From positions 1 to 64,000 of the forward strand of contig ONEX01000021.1 of NCBI GenBank assembly GCA_900316955.1: a stretch of DNA of 64,000 nucleotides. The letters are read 5' to 3'. The notes under the pieces were generated by a model, which did not search any database, had not been told where the DNA came from, and saw nothing but the letters and a program-made list of their open reading frames with translations. Source of the DNA: an uncultured Bacteroidales bacterium (GTDB lineage Bacteria; Bacteroidota; Bacteroidia; Bacteroidales; UBA932). This document shows, in pieces, positions 14,510 to 23,519 of the stretch; position 1 is the first letter of the stretch, and every line of letters begins with the position of its first letter. The translations under genes were made by a program, and so were the position numbers.

Positions 14510-17500
14510 ATGAAAACTTCTTTTGAACCAAGGCGTTGCAGCTATCTGCCCCTGCTGCTTTCCTGCCTGGTGTTTTTGTTTTCCACCCTGTTGCCGGTAT
14601 GGGCCCAGAACCCGCTCCGCGGAAAGGTGACCGACCCTTCGGGCGCACCGCTTTCCGGCGTGACGGTTCTGGTGAAGGGCACCACCAACGGCACATTGAC
14701 AGGCTCCGACGGCACCTATTCCCTGCGTGCCCCCGCGGGCAGCACCATCGAATTTTCCTGCCTGGGCCTGACCACCCGGGAACGGGAGTTCGACGGTCAT
14801 TCGGCCATCAACGTCATCCTGGAGGAGGATACCCTGTTCCTGGAGGATGTCGTCGTAGTCGGCTACGGTACGGCCAGGAAGGAAACCCTGACGGCGGCCG
14901 TGTCGGCCATCAAGGGCGACGAACTCCTGAAAGCGCCGGCGACCAATGTCTCCCAGGTGCTGGCCGGTAAACTTTCCGGTGTCTCTTCCGTGCAGGAGTC
15001 CGGTGAACCGGGTCTGGACCAGGCCTCTCTCCGCATCCGTGGTTCCGTTTACGGTGTATCCTATGTCGTGGACGGCTTCCCCGTGGACAATATCAATGAC
15101 ATCGACCCTGCCGACATCGAAAGCGTCTCCGTCCTGAAGGACGGTGCTTCCGCTGCGGTGTACGGCCTCAAGGCAGCCGGCGGCGTGATCATCATCACGA
15201 CCAAGAAAGGCAACCGGGGCGATGTCCATATCACCTACAACGCTTCCGTGGGCGCTTCCATGAATGCCAATTTCCCGAAGTTCATGGATGGCCCCCAGTT
15301 CGCCTATTATTACAATACGGCCCAGATGATGGACCAGATGGCGAACGGCGCCATCGCATCGGCCAGCGAATACGTCCCTTATTTCTCCAAGGAGAATGTG
15401 GCGGCAATGACCAACGGCGATCCCTCCGACGGCTGGGACAATGTCAACTACATCCAGAAGATCTTCGGTACCGGCATCACCCAGAAGCACAATGTGACGG
15501 TGCAGGGCGGAAATGAGAAGGTGCGTTACTTCGTGGGTGCGGGTTACATGGACCAGAGCGGTAACATCGAGGGATATGACTATACCCGTTATAACCTTCG
15601 TGCCAATATCGAATCCAAGATCGGTAAGCACCTTACGTTCATGGCCGGACTCAGCGGTGTTGTCGGGAAACGCACCACGCCGCGTTTTGCTTCCGGAGGT
15701 TCCGACAGCGTCAACAACGGCGAGACATCCTTTTTCTCCATCGCGCACCAGGCCATCGGAATGGCCCCTTATCTTCCGGAGAAGATGGGAGACTACTACA
15801 CCGGTGTGATGCTTACCAACCGCTATTATCCTTACAGCCCGCTGGCCGCCCTCCACGAGTCCGGCTACAAGAATACGAAGAGCCTCAGCACCCAGGCCAA
15901 CGTATCCCTGGCATGGGATATTCCCTGGATCAAGGGGCTGCAGTTGAAAGCCGGCGGTTCTTACGACAATTCCAATTCTTACAACAAGAACCTGGATACC
16001 CCGTACTACACGGTGGTTCCGATCCGCTCCGCCGATGGGAACTGGACGTGGAGCGGTCCGCAGGTGGACGTGAACGGACAGGCGGACGGAATCAAACTCG
16101 GAGAAGGAACCGTGTATTCCGAATCCTTGACCGGTCAGGTGAGCCTCTCCTATGCCAACTCCTTCGGCAAGCACAACGTGGAGGGACTCGTCCTCGCAGA
16201 ACTGCGTGACTATGAGACCAATAATTTGAGCGCATACGTGAAGGACCTTCCGTTCGCCCTCCTTCCGGAACTGAACAACGGAACGCCTACCTCCAGCCCG
16301 GTGGCCGGCTCCAGCAATGCCTCCCGCAGTGCCGGTTACGTGGGCCGTATCCGCTACAACTACGCTGAAAAGTATCTGGCTGAGTTCACGGGCCGCGTGG
16401 ACGGCTCCTATAAGTTCGCCGGAATGACGAAGACCCGCTGGGGCTTCTTCCCTTCCGCATCCCTGGGATGGAGGATCTCGGAGGAAGATTTCCTGAAGGG
16501 CTCTTCCGTGCTGGATGACCTGAAACTGCGTGCCAGCGTCGGTCTCCTGGGAAGCGACAATGTGAGCGCTTTCATGTTCCTGAGCCAGTATGCCGAGGGC
16601 GGCAAGGTCGTGTACAACGGGACCGGCGCCGTGCCTTCCTATTACACCAACGGCATTCCCAACCGTGAACTCACCTGGGAAAAGACCCTTTCCTATAACT
16701 TGGGAACCGACTTCACCCTGTGGGGTGGACTCCTGGGCGGTGAAATCGATCTCTTCTACAATTACACCTACGATATCCTTACGGGCAACAGCGGCGGAAA
16801 GCCTTCTTCCATGGGCGGTTACTATCCTTCCTATGTGAATAAGAATGCCATCGACGCCAAGGGTATCGACATCCTGATCACCCATAAGAACCGTTTCGAC
16901 TTGGGCGGCAAGCCTTTCTTCTACGAGATGGGCGCAACCCTGACCTATTCCAAGACCCGTTGGCTGGTCTATCAGGATCAGCCCAATATCCCTGAATGGC
17001 AAAAGGTTACCGGAACGACCTACGGCGCCCATTGGGGCTGGTTGGCCGAGGGCCTGTACCGTTCGGAGGACGAGATCGACAAGTCCGCCTGGTACGGCAC
17101 CCGTCCCAATGTGGGCGATATCAAGTACACGGACCTGAACGGTGACGGCAAGATCGACTGGAACGACCGCGGTATTTTCGGAAAGAGCAACCGCCCGGAA
17201 CTTACCTTCGGCCTGAACGTGAACATGGGCTGGAACGGTTTCGACATGAACCTCCAGTTCACCGGCGGCGCTCTCTTCCATGTGTCCATGACCGGTACAT
17301 ACGGCAACGGTTATGACGACAACACCATTTGGACCCAGACATTCAAGGAGGGAGCGAACTCTCCGCTGTTCCTGGTGGAAGGAGCGTACAGCATCTACAA
17401 TCCGGAGGGCGTCTGGCCCCGTCTCACCCTTGCCACGACCGGCCATGGCGGAGACAATGGCCTGGCATCCAGTTTCTGGTGGAAAGACGGAAAATACGTC

Positions 17501-17710
17501 CGCCTCAAGACCGCCCAGCTGGGTTATACCCTTCCCAAGAACTTCACGCACCGTTTCGGCGTGGAAGGACTGCGGTTCTTCGTCGAGGGTAACAACCTCT
17601 TTACGATCGACGGCCTTCCGGAGGGTGTCGACCCTGAATCCCCCGGCGTGAACAACGGTTATTATCCGCAGCAGCGCAACCTCATGGGCGGCATAACATT
17701 AACCTTCTAA
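14510..17710 (+). CDS. SusC/RagA-family TonB-linked outer membrane transporter
   Basis: The 1066-residue protein has a signal peptide ending PVWAQ, then a carboxypeptidase-regulatory-like domain (LRGKVTDPSGAPLSGVTVLV) at about residues 28-105. The TonB-box/plug region is VVVVGYGTARKETL, followed by a 22-strand-barrel-type C-terminus ending in the aromatic motif ITLTF. It imports oligosaccharides through the outer membrane, powered by TonB, together with SusD. An in-frame TTG at 14504 precedes the ATG; the ATG at 14510 is preferred. It heads a six-gene operon with closely spaced or overlapping junctions. Confidence 0.95.
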   Translation: MKTSFEPRRCSYLPLLLSCLVFLFSTLLPVWAQNPLRGKVTDPSGAPLSGVTVLVKGTTNGTLTGSDGTYSLRAPAGSTIEFSCLGLTTREREFDGHSAINVILEEDTLFLEDVVVVGYGTARKETLTAAVSAIKGDELLKAPATNVSQVLAGKLSGVSSVQESGEPGLDQASLRIRGSVYGVSYVVDGFPVDNINDIDPADIESVSVLKDGASAAVYGLKAAGGVIIITTKKGNRGDVHITYNASVGASMNANFPKFMDGPQFAYYYNTAQMMDQMANGAIASASEYVPYFSKENVAAMTNGDPSDGWDNVNYIQKIFGTGITQKHNVTVQGGNEKVRYFVGAGYMDQSGNIEGYDYTRYNLRANIESKIGKHLTFMAGLSGVVGKRTTPRFASGGSDSVNNGETSFFSIAHQAIGMAPYLPEKMGDYYTGVMLTNRYYPYSPLAALHESGYKNTKSLSTQANVSLAWDIPWIKGLQLKAGGSYDNSNSYNKNLDTPYYTVVPIRSADGNWTWSGPQVDVNGQADGIKLGEGTVYSESLTGQVSLSYANSFGKHNVEGLVLAELRDYETNNLSAYVKDLPFALLPELNNGTPTSSPVAGSSNASRSAGYVGRIRYNYAEKYLAEFTGRVDGSYKFAGMTKTRWGFFPSASLGWRISEEDFLKGSSVLDDLKLRASVGLLGSDNVSAFMFLSQYAEGGKVVYNGTGAVPSYYTNGIPNRELTWEKTLSYNLGTDFTLWGGLLGGEIDLFYNYTYDILTGNSGGKPSSMGGYYPSYVNKNAIDAKGIDILITHKNRFDLGGKPFFYEMGATLTYSKTRWLVYQDQPNIPEWQKVTGTTYGAHWGWLAEGLYRSEDEIDKSAWYGTRPNVGDIKYTDLNGDGKIDWNDRGIFGKSNRPELTFGLNVNMGWNGFDMNLQFTGGALFHVSMTGTYGNGYDDNTIWTQTFKEGANSPLFLVEGAYSIYNPEGVWPRLTLATTGHGGDNGLASSFWWKDGKYVRLKTAQLGYTLPKNFTHRFGVEGLRFFVEGNNLFTIDGLPEGVDPESPGVNNGYYPQQRNLMGGITLTF

Positions 17711-17722
17711 ACAGACAGCATC

Positions 17723-19378
17723 ATGAAAAAGATCATACTTCTTGCCTCTGCCGTGGCGATGCTTTCTGCCACCGCCTGCAACAAGCTTCTGGACCTGACC
17801 CCGCGGGACAGCATTTCCGACAAGGTCATGTGGGCCGACGTGTCCTCGGCCGAGTATGCCGTCAATTCCGTGTACAGCTACATTTACGACATCTATGTCA
17901 CCTATCCTTGTGTGGCCGGCATGACGGATGCCTTGACGGACCAGATCAAGTACGGCTCCTACCTGTATAACAGCATGTGCTTCATCCCGAGTGAGATCGC
18001 CTACGGCGGATCCACCCTGACAGCCAATTATGTGGATGTGTACATGGGTGCGTGGGGCTCCCTGTACGGGGCGCTGCGCCGTACCAATGAAGCCATTTAT
18101 AACCTCCATACCCTGGGCACCAACCTTTCCGAGGCCGACCGGACCCGCCTGGAAGCGGAACTGCGCCTCGTCCGCGGTTGGCTGTACTTTGAACTGGTCA
18201 AGCGGTACAAGGAGATTATCATTTACGACGAAGACCTGACCGCCATCGTCAAGGACAAGGCCGTTTCTCCCGAGGCCGACGGCTGGAAAGCCGTGAAGGA
18301 TGACCTCGCTTTCGCGGAGCAGAACCTTCCCGAGAAGGCCAATGCCCGCGGCCGCCTGGACAAGGGAGCCGCCTATGCCCTGGCGACCCGTGCCCTTCTC
18401 TATGCCAAGGATTATGCAGGGGTGATTGCCGCGGCAGATGCCGTCAAGTCCCTGGGCTACAGCCTGGAAAGCGACTATGCCAGCGTTTTTGCCGGCGGAG
18501 GGACGGAGAGCATTCTCCAATACAATTTCTCCTATGCCGACAATGTGATGCAGTCCTTCGACTTCTATTACAGCCCCGGTGGAGATTTTGCCCGCGTCGG
18601 CCAGCAGGGCGGCGCTTATGCCACTCCTACACAGGAAATGGTGGAAAGCTATGAACTGGCCACCGGCGGATTCCCGGATTGGTCTCCCTGGCACGGTACG
18701 ACGACGGAAACGCCTCCGTACAAGTTGCTGGAGCCTCGTTTCCAGGCGAGTATCCTCTATAACGGCGCCACCTGGAAAGGACGTACCATCGAACCCTACG
18801 TGGGCGGACTGGACGGCTGGGCCGAGTGGCGGAAGGAAACCCAGCCCTTGGGACGGACTACGACCGGCTATTACCTTCGCAAGGGCGTGGATGAGAACCA
18901 CGATTTTGCGGGAAGGGATGCCTCGAAGGGCACCCAGCCTGCCGTCATCCTCCGTTATGGTGAAGTCCTTCTGAACAAGGCTGAAGCCTGCTATCGGACC
19001 AATGATCCCGCCGGCGCCAATGCTGCCGTGAAGGAGATCCGCAGCCGTGTAGGCCTTCCCTATACCGACCTGTCCGGAGATGATCTCTGGGCGGCCATCC
19101 GTCAGGAGCGCCGTGTGGAGCTGGCTTTCGAAGGACTCTGGTACTGGGATCTGCGCCGCTGGGAAGATTCGGCCAAGCCTTATCCTACAGGACTGAACGG
19201 ATATCAGGTGCATGGCCTGCGCATAGCCCCCGGCGCGGTATCCGGCCAATTTGAATACTCTTATGTTTCGGTAGACGATAAGGACCGCAACTTCCCGCAG
19301 AAGATGTACCGTTTCCCGATGCCGTCTTCCGAACTCAACAGCAATGCCCTCGTGGAACAATATGCCGAATGGAAATAG
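17723..19378 (+). CDS. SusD/RagB-family nutrient-binding lipoprotein
   Basis: The 551-residue protein has a signal peptide with lipobox LSATAC (Cys19), then NKLLDLTPRDSISDKVMW, the classical SusD opening. Tetratricopeptide-like helices follow (LYGALRRTNEAIYNL, ELRLVRGWLYFELVKRY), then the C-terminal RGLPY-type region (IRSRVGLPYTDL, RRVELAFEGLWYWDLRRW). It caps the SusC barrel and binds the glycan at the cell surface. It is 12 bases downstream of the SusC stop. Confidence 0.94.
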   Translation: MKKIILLASAVAMLSATACNKLLDLTPRDSISDKVMWADVSSAEYAVNSVYSYIYDIYVTYPCVAGMTDALTDQIKYGSYLYNSMCFIPSEIAYGGSTLTANYVDVYMGAWGSLYGALRRTNEAIYNLHTLGTNLSEADRTRLEAELRLVRGWLYFELVKRYKEIIIYDEDLTAIVKDKAVSPEADGWKAVKDDLAFAEQNLPEKANARGRLDKGAAYALATRALLYAKDYAGVIAAADAVKSLGYSLESDYASVFAGGGTESILQYNFSYADNVMQSFDFYYSPGGDFARVGQQGGAYATPTQEMVESYELATGGFPDWSPWHGTTTETPPYKLLEPRFQASILYNGATWKGRTIEPYVGGLDGWAEWRKETQPLGRTTTGYYLRKGVDENHDFAGRDASKGTQPAVILRYGEVLLNKAEACYRTNDPAGANAAVKEIRSRVGLPYTDLSGDDLWAAIRQERRVELAFEGLWYWDLRRWEDSAKPYPTGLNGYQVHGLRIAPGAVSGQFEYSYVSVDDKDRNFPQKMYRFPMPSSELNSNALVEQYAEWK

Positions 19379-19382
19379 CCTT

Positions 19383-21071
19383 ATGAAAAAATTCCTTATC
19401 ATATTGTCTCTGGCGTTGGCGGCATCAGCCTGCCATCAGCCCGAATATGTGCTGCCCACTGCAGAAAGGCAGGGTATCACATCCCTGACGGCCTATTTCA
19501 CTTTCGGTCCTTTCGTGGACCAGGAAATGGCCAAGTTGGATATCTCGGATCCGGAAGCGACGCGCTTCGTGATTCCTGTCCCGTTCTATTACCCGGAAAC
19601 GTCCGATGACGAGACGGAAATCTATATGATCAAGGCGCGCGTACAAGCCGAACTGCAGCCCAACTGCAAGATCGAGCCCGGCCTCAATGTCCTGGATCTG
19701 ACGGAAGAGAATCATTTTACCTATACTGACGCTTCCGGAAAATCCCGGAACATTGTCATCACCGGCGAGCGGGTACATTCCTCCAAGGCCCAGTTGCTGA
19801 CGTTTGACATCGTCGATCCGCCGATCAGCGGCCTCATTGACGAGGACCAGCACAAGGTGTCCCTCGTGAGTGCGGACGATCTCTCTGCCGCAGTGGCTAC
19901 CGCTTCCTGCTCTGCGCATGCGACCATCACCCCGGACCTTTCCGAGCCGCATGACTACAACAACGGGTTCAAGGTGACGGTCATTGCCGCAAACGGCGTG
20001 GACAAGACGGAATACACGGTGGTGAAGGAGGTACCTGAGAAGATCGATTACGGTTTCAATACTTCCAGCCTCAAGCAGCTCTTCAACATGGATCCGGTGT
20101 CCAACCTGGGCATGCCGGCCTACACAGAACTGGTCTATCCTACCCTTGCCGTTTCCGGTAACAACCTGGTCATCTGCATGGGAGATGGCTCCGCCCCCGT
20201 CTATGTCAATAAACTGACGGGTGTAAAACTGGGGACTATCGCCCTCGGCAGCGCCCCTGCGGCGGGTATCACCTCCGATGAAGCGGGCAATATCCTCCTG
20301 AGCAACCATGTGGACGGCGGTGGGGAATTCTCCCTCTGGGTCACTTCTTCCGTGACGGAAGAGCCGGTGCTGTTCCATACGTTTACCAATTCGACAGACC
20401 TGCCGATGGGCCGGAAGATACGTGTCATCGGAGACGTGAAGTCCGAGGCGCAGATCGTGGCCACGCTGGAGGGTATTGACGGTGTCACCACATCCAGCAA
20501 GTTCTGGGTACTGAAAGTTGAAGGTGGCAAGGTCGTTTCCGCCGAGGTGAAAGATGTCGCCGGCACCGGGCTTGCCTGGGGCAGCGCTCCGGTCAACGGT
20601 ACCGCCATCTGCGGTGCATCCGTGAATCCGGCCGACGGCTGGTTCGGCGCCGCTTATGACGCCAACGTGATCCACTGGCTCAAGGCCGACGGAACCGACG
20701 GCGCTACCGCCGGTACGTCCGATGGCAACAGCTGGGGCTGGAACTGCAACAACTTCGACAGCAAGCGTTTCAATAATGCCAATTATCTGACGATGTTCGT
20801 CGTGAGTCACTTCCCGGCCTGGGGCATCGGCCCTCGCCTGTACCTGTACGACGTGACCAACCCTGCCTCCCTGAGCGGTGACTTCGGGGACACGGGTGCC
20901 CTGGTGATGTCCAACACCTCCATCGGCTGGTTCCAGACGGGCTCCTATGCCATCGCCAGTGGTGACGTGGTACTGGCTCCTTCTGCTGACGGATTCATGC
21001 TGTACGTATACTACTACGACCATAACTCCCAGGTACTGGGCGGCTATTCCGCAGACTGTATCAAGCGATGA
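19383..21071 (+). CDS. SusCD-associated lipoprotein, DUF5018-like with beta-propeller region
   Basis: The 562-residue protein has lipobox LAASAC (Cys17). Residues 25-215 are Ig-like, with an ITVIAANGVDKTEYTV-type strand (here VTVIAANGVDKTEYTV) as in DUF5018 N-termini. The rest contains repeated blade-like segments (LAVSGNNLVICMG, GITSDEAGNILLSN, GDVVLAPSADGFMLYVYYYD) suggesting a propeller. Proteins in this operon position are often surface glycan-binding. The ATG at 19383 was chosen because the earlier in-frame ATG lies inside the SusD gene. Its stop overlaps the next start. Confidence 0.65.
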   Translation: MKKFLIILSLALAASACHQPEYVLPTAERQGITSLTAYFTFGPFVDQEMAKLDISDPEATRFVIPVPFYYPETSDDETEIYMIKARVQAELQPNCKIEPGLNVLDLTEENHFTYTDASGKSRNIVITGERVHSSKAQLLTFDIVDPPISGLIDEDQHKVSLVSADDLSAAVATASCSAHATITPDLSEPHDYNNGFKVTVIAANGVDKTEYTVVKEVPEKIDYGFNTSSLKQLFNMDPVSNLGMPAYTELVYPTLAVSGNNLVICMGDGSAPVYVNKLTGVKLGTIALGSAPAAGITSDEAGNILLSNHVDGGGEFSLWVTSSVTEEPVLFHTFTNSTDLPMGRKIRVIGDVKSEAQIVATLEGIDGVTTSSKFWVLKVEGGKVVSAEVKDVAGTGLAWGSAPVNGTAICGASVNPADGWFGAAYDANVIHWLKADGTDGATAGTSDGNSWGWNCNNFDSKRFNNANYLTMFVVSHFPAWGIGPRLYLYDVTNPASLSGDFGDTGALVMSNTSIGWFQTGSYAIASGDVVLAPSADGFMLYVYYYDHNSQVLGGYSADCIKR

Positions 21072-22120
21072 AACGTCTGTTGATCCTTCTGTCCGCCACG
21101 CTGCTCGGGTGCGGGTGTTCCTCCAGGGAAACGCCCGTCCCCGAGTGGCCGTGGACGGAACCGGAGACTCCGGAGGAACCGCAGCCTGCGGCCGATCCCA
21201 ATCCGGGACTTCCGGAGAAGGGGTGGACCAATGTGTCCGCCTCCTATTCCGGACTGCCGGACGGAATCCAGCTGTACAAGGGCCCAGGTACCCTTCAGGG
21301 AGTGAAGGCCGTCGCCTATGTCGCAGTAGCCGACCTTTCGATGGTTACATGGGACGTATGGAGCATCGATGACCCCCGGACGGAAGGAACCTCCGACGCG
21401 CTCAAGACGCCCGCTGAAGTATTTGATGCCACCAAGGCTCCCGTCGTGATGAATGGCGGTTACTTCTTCGTGGAGGACGGCAAGCGTTACAATGCCTCCG
21501 TCGCCGTAAGCGCCGGCCGCATGTATGGAGTCAATCTCAATTATGCCTCCCTGGACTGGAGTACTTACTATTATCCTACCCGGGGTGTCTTCTATGAGAA
21601 AGACGGAAAGCTGGGTTGCGGATGGACCTATTACACAACATCCGGCCAGCACTACCTGTACGGCGCCCCGGCACAGAACTCCTGGGAAGCGGCACCTTTG
21701 CAGGCTCCGGATGCCCAGTTCCCGGAAAAGGCTTCCGTCTTTTCCCCGACGACGGCCATCGGCGCCGGTCCGGTCCTCATCCATGGCGGCAAGGTGGTCG
21801 ATTCCTGGAAAGCCGAACTGTTCTATGGAAACGGCTCTGACGACAAGATGCCGGAAGCGCGTCATCCGCGGACGGCCATCGGCTGCTCGGACGGCCGGTT
21901 GTTCCTGTTTGTCTGTGAAGGACGCGGGATGACGGAAGGCGTGGCTGGACTGACGACCGGCGAAGTGGCCCGGGTCCTGCTGGATCTGGGCTGCACGGAA
22001 GCGCTGAACCTGGATGGGGGAGGCTCCACCTGCCTGCTTGTCGACGGAAAGTCCACTGTCCAGGAATCGGACGGCAGCCAGCGTCCTGTCGGCAGTACCA
22101 TTATGCTGAAAAAGAAATGA
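21068..22120 (+). CDS. phosphodiester glycosidase (NAGPA domain) lipoprotein
   Basis: The 350-residue protein has a Cys-rich lipobox (LLGCGC) and a Pro/Glu-rich linker to about residue 45. The NAGPA-type catalytic domain shows NGGYFF, ARHPRTAIG (RHPRTAIG), LLDLGCTEALNLDGGGST, and a closing RPVGSTIML. This fold includes the enzyme that removes N-acetylglucosamine from phosphodiester-linked mannose, and bacterial members with broader or unknown substrates. It is exported and probably surface or periplasmic. It overlaps both neighbours by four bases. Confidence 0.85.
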   Translation: MKRLLILLSATLLGCGCSSRETPVPEWPWTEPETPEEPQPAADPNPGLPEKGWTNVSASYSGLPDGIQLYKGPGTLQGVKAVAYVAVADLSMVTWDVWSIDDPRTEGTSDALKTPAEVFDATKAPVVMNGGYFFVEDGKRYNASVAVSAGRMYGVNLNYASLDWSTYYYPTRGVFYEKDGKLGCGWTYYTTSGQHYLYGAPAQNSWEAAPLQAPDAQFPEKASVFSPTTAIGAGPVLIHGGKVVDSWKAELFYGNGSDDKMPEARHPRTAIGCSDGRLFLFVCEGRGMTEGVAGLTTGEVARVLLDLGCTEALNLDGGGSTCLLVDGKSTVQESDGSQRPVGSTIMLKKK

Positions 22121-23508
22121 AAGGAAGGTTTTCCATAGCGGTCCTCCTGCTGGCGGCCCTTGCGGGCTGCAAGCCGGACAATGGATACCAGTGGAATGAC
22201 GAGTGGGATGCTCCGGATCCGGCCCCGGTGGTTCCCGATCCTTCGGATGAAGGGATCGTGGGAAAGCCGCGCTATGTCTGGATTGACGCCGCCGCCAACT
22301 TCGATGACTATGGCAACAGCCGGGAGAATATCCGGAAAGACTGCGAGCGCATTGCCCGGACCGGATTTACCGACATCATCGTGGATGTCCGGCCTACGAC
22401 CGGCGATGTCCTGTTCAAGTCATCCGTGGCACCGGCCCTGAAACGGATCGACCGTTGGAAGGGGAGTACCTATGACTGGGCTGAGCGGACGGCGGATTTC
22501 GATTACCTGCAGGCTTTCATCGAGGAAGGCCATGCGGCCGGACTCCGGGTCAATGCCGCCATCAACACGCTTGTCGGAGGGTATCTCTGCCCTTATGGAC
22601 TGGGATCCGAGGGAATGGTCTTTTCGGACGATTCCAAGCGGGACTGGTGCACGGTGCAGAATCTTTCCTCCGGCTTGACGAGTTGCATGGACGTATCTGA
22701 TTACGGCCCCCGTTTCCTGAATCCGGCCCATCCGTCGGTACAGGATTTCGTGGTCACGCTGGTCGGGGAGCTGGCTGCCTACAAGGAGTTGGACGGTATC
22801 GTCCTGGATCGCTGCCGGTACGATGACAGCGGCCTGCAGAGCGATTTTTCCGATGACTCCCGGCATGCGTTCGAGAAGTATGCTGGGCAGCGGGTAACGT
22901 CCTGGCCTTCTGATATTTTCGCTCCCGGGACCACGACACTGCCTTCCTCGGTTTCCTCGCTCCAGCGCCAATGGCTCTCTTTTCGCGTGAAAACGATCCA
23001 TGACCTGGTGGAAAAGGCTTCCATCAAGGCGCACGAGGTGAATCCGGATATCCGGTTCGGTGTGTACGTGGGCGCATGGTACTCTACTTACTACACTTCC
23101 GGAGTGAATTGGGCGAGCCCCACTTACAACTGCAGGCAGGAGTATCCGTGGGCATCTGCCGAGTATCAGGCTGCCGGTTTTGCGGACCATCTGGATTTTA
23201 TCTTCCTCGGCGCCTATGCCGGCGTGGACAGCATCCACGGGTCCTCGGAATGGACGATGGAGGGCTTTTGCCGGTTGGGTGCCAAGCGTCTGAACGGTGC
23301 GGTCCCTTACGCCGCGGGCCCGGATGTCGGCAACGGCAGCGGTTTCGAAAACGGCGGGCAGTCCAGCCGGATACCGGATATCGTGTCCACCTGCCTCGGC
23401 GCCTCGGACGGACTGTTCATTTTCGACCTTTGCCATATCAAGATGTATGATTACTGGTCCTCGTTCAAAAGCGGGATCGATGCATACCTGAAAACTGTAA
23501 ACAAATAA
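22117..23508 (+). CDS. family-10-like glycosidase lipoprotein (GHL10-like), copy A
   Basis: The 463-residue protein has lipobox LAALAGC (Cys18) and an Asp/Pro-rich linker. A TIM-barrel-type domain shows YVWIDAAANFDDYG, ARTGFTDIIVDVRPTTGDVL, ADFDYLQAFIEEGHAAGLRV, LDGIVLDRCRYDD, and IRFGVYVGAWYSTYY. The pattern fits the GHL10/DUF187-type hydrolases, which resemble amylase- or GH10-type barrels and often act on exopolysaccharide or cell-wall glycans. The exact reaction is unknown. It is clearly paralogous to the gene at 25480-26769. Confidence 0.7.
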   Translation: MKGRFSIAVLLLAALAGCKPDNGYQWNDEWDAPDPAPVVPDPSDEGIVGKPRYVWIDAAANFDDYGNSRENIRKDCERIARTGFTDIIVDVRPTTGDVLFKSSVAPALKRIDRWKGSTYDWAERTADFDYLQAFIEEGHAAGLRVNAAINTLVGGYLCPYGLGSEGMVFSDDSKRDWCTVQNLSSGLTSCMDVSDYGPRFLNPAHPSVQDFVVTLVGELAAYKELDGIVLDRCRYDDSGLQSDFSDDSRHAFEKYAGQRVTSWPSDIFAPGTTTLPSSVSSLQRQWLSFRVKTIHDLVEKASIKAHEVNPDIRFGVYVGAWYSTYYTSGVNWASPTYNCRQEYPWASAEYQAAGFADHLDFIFLGAYAGVDSIHGSSEWTMEGFCRLGAKRLNGAVPYAAGPDVGNGSGFENGGQSSRIPDIVSTCLGASDGLFIFDLCHIKMYDYWSSFKSGIDAYLKTVNK

Positions 23509-23519
23509 CAACCAAGTAT

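Noticed and set aside
14465..17551. Long minus-strand frame opposite SusC
   Set aside because: No motif, and it starts within the barrel-coding region; SusC is unambiguous.
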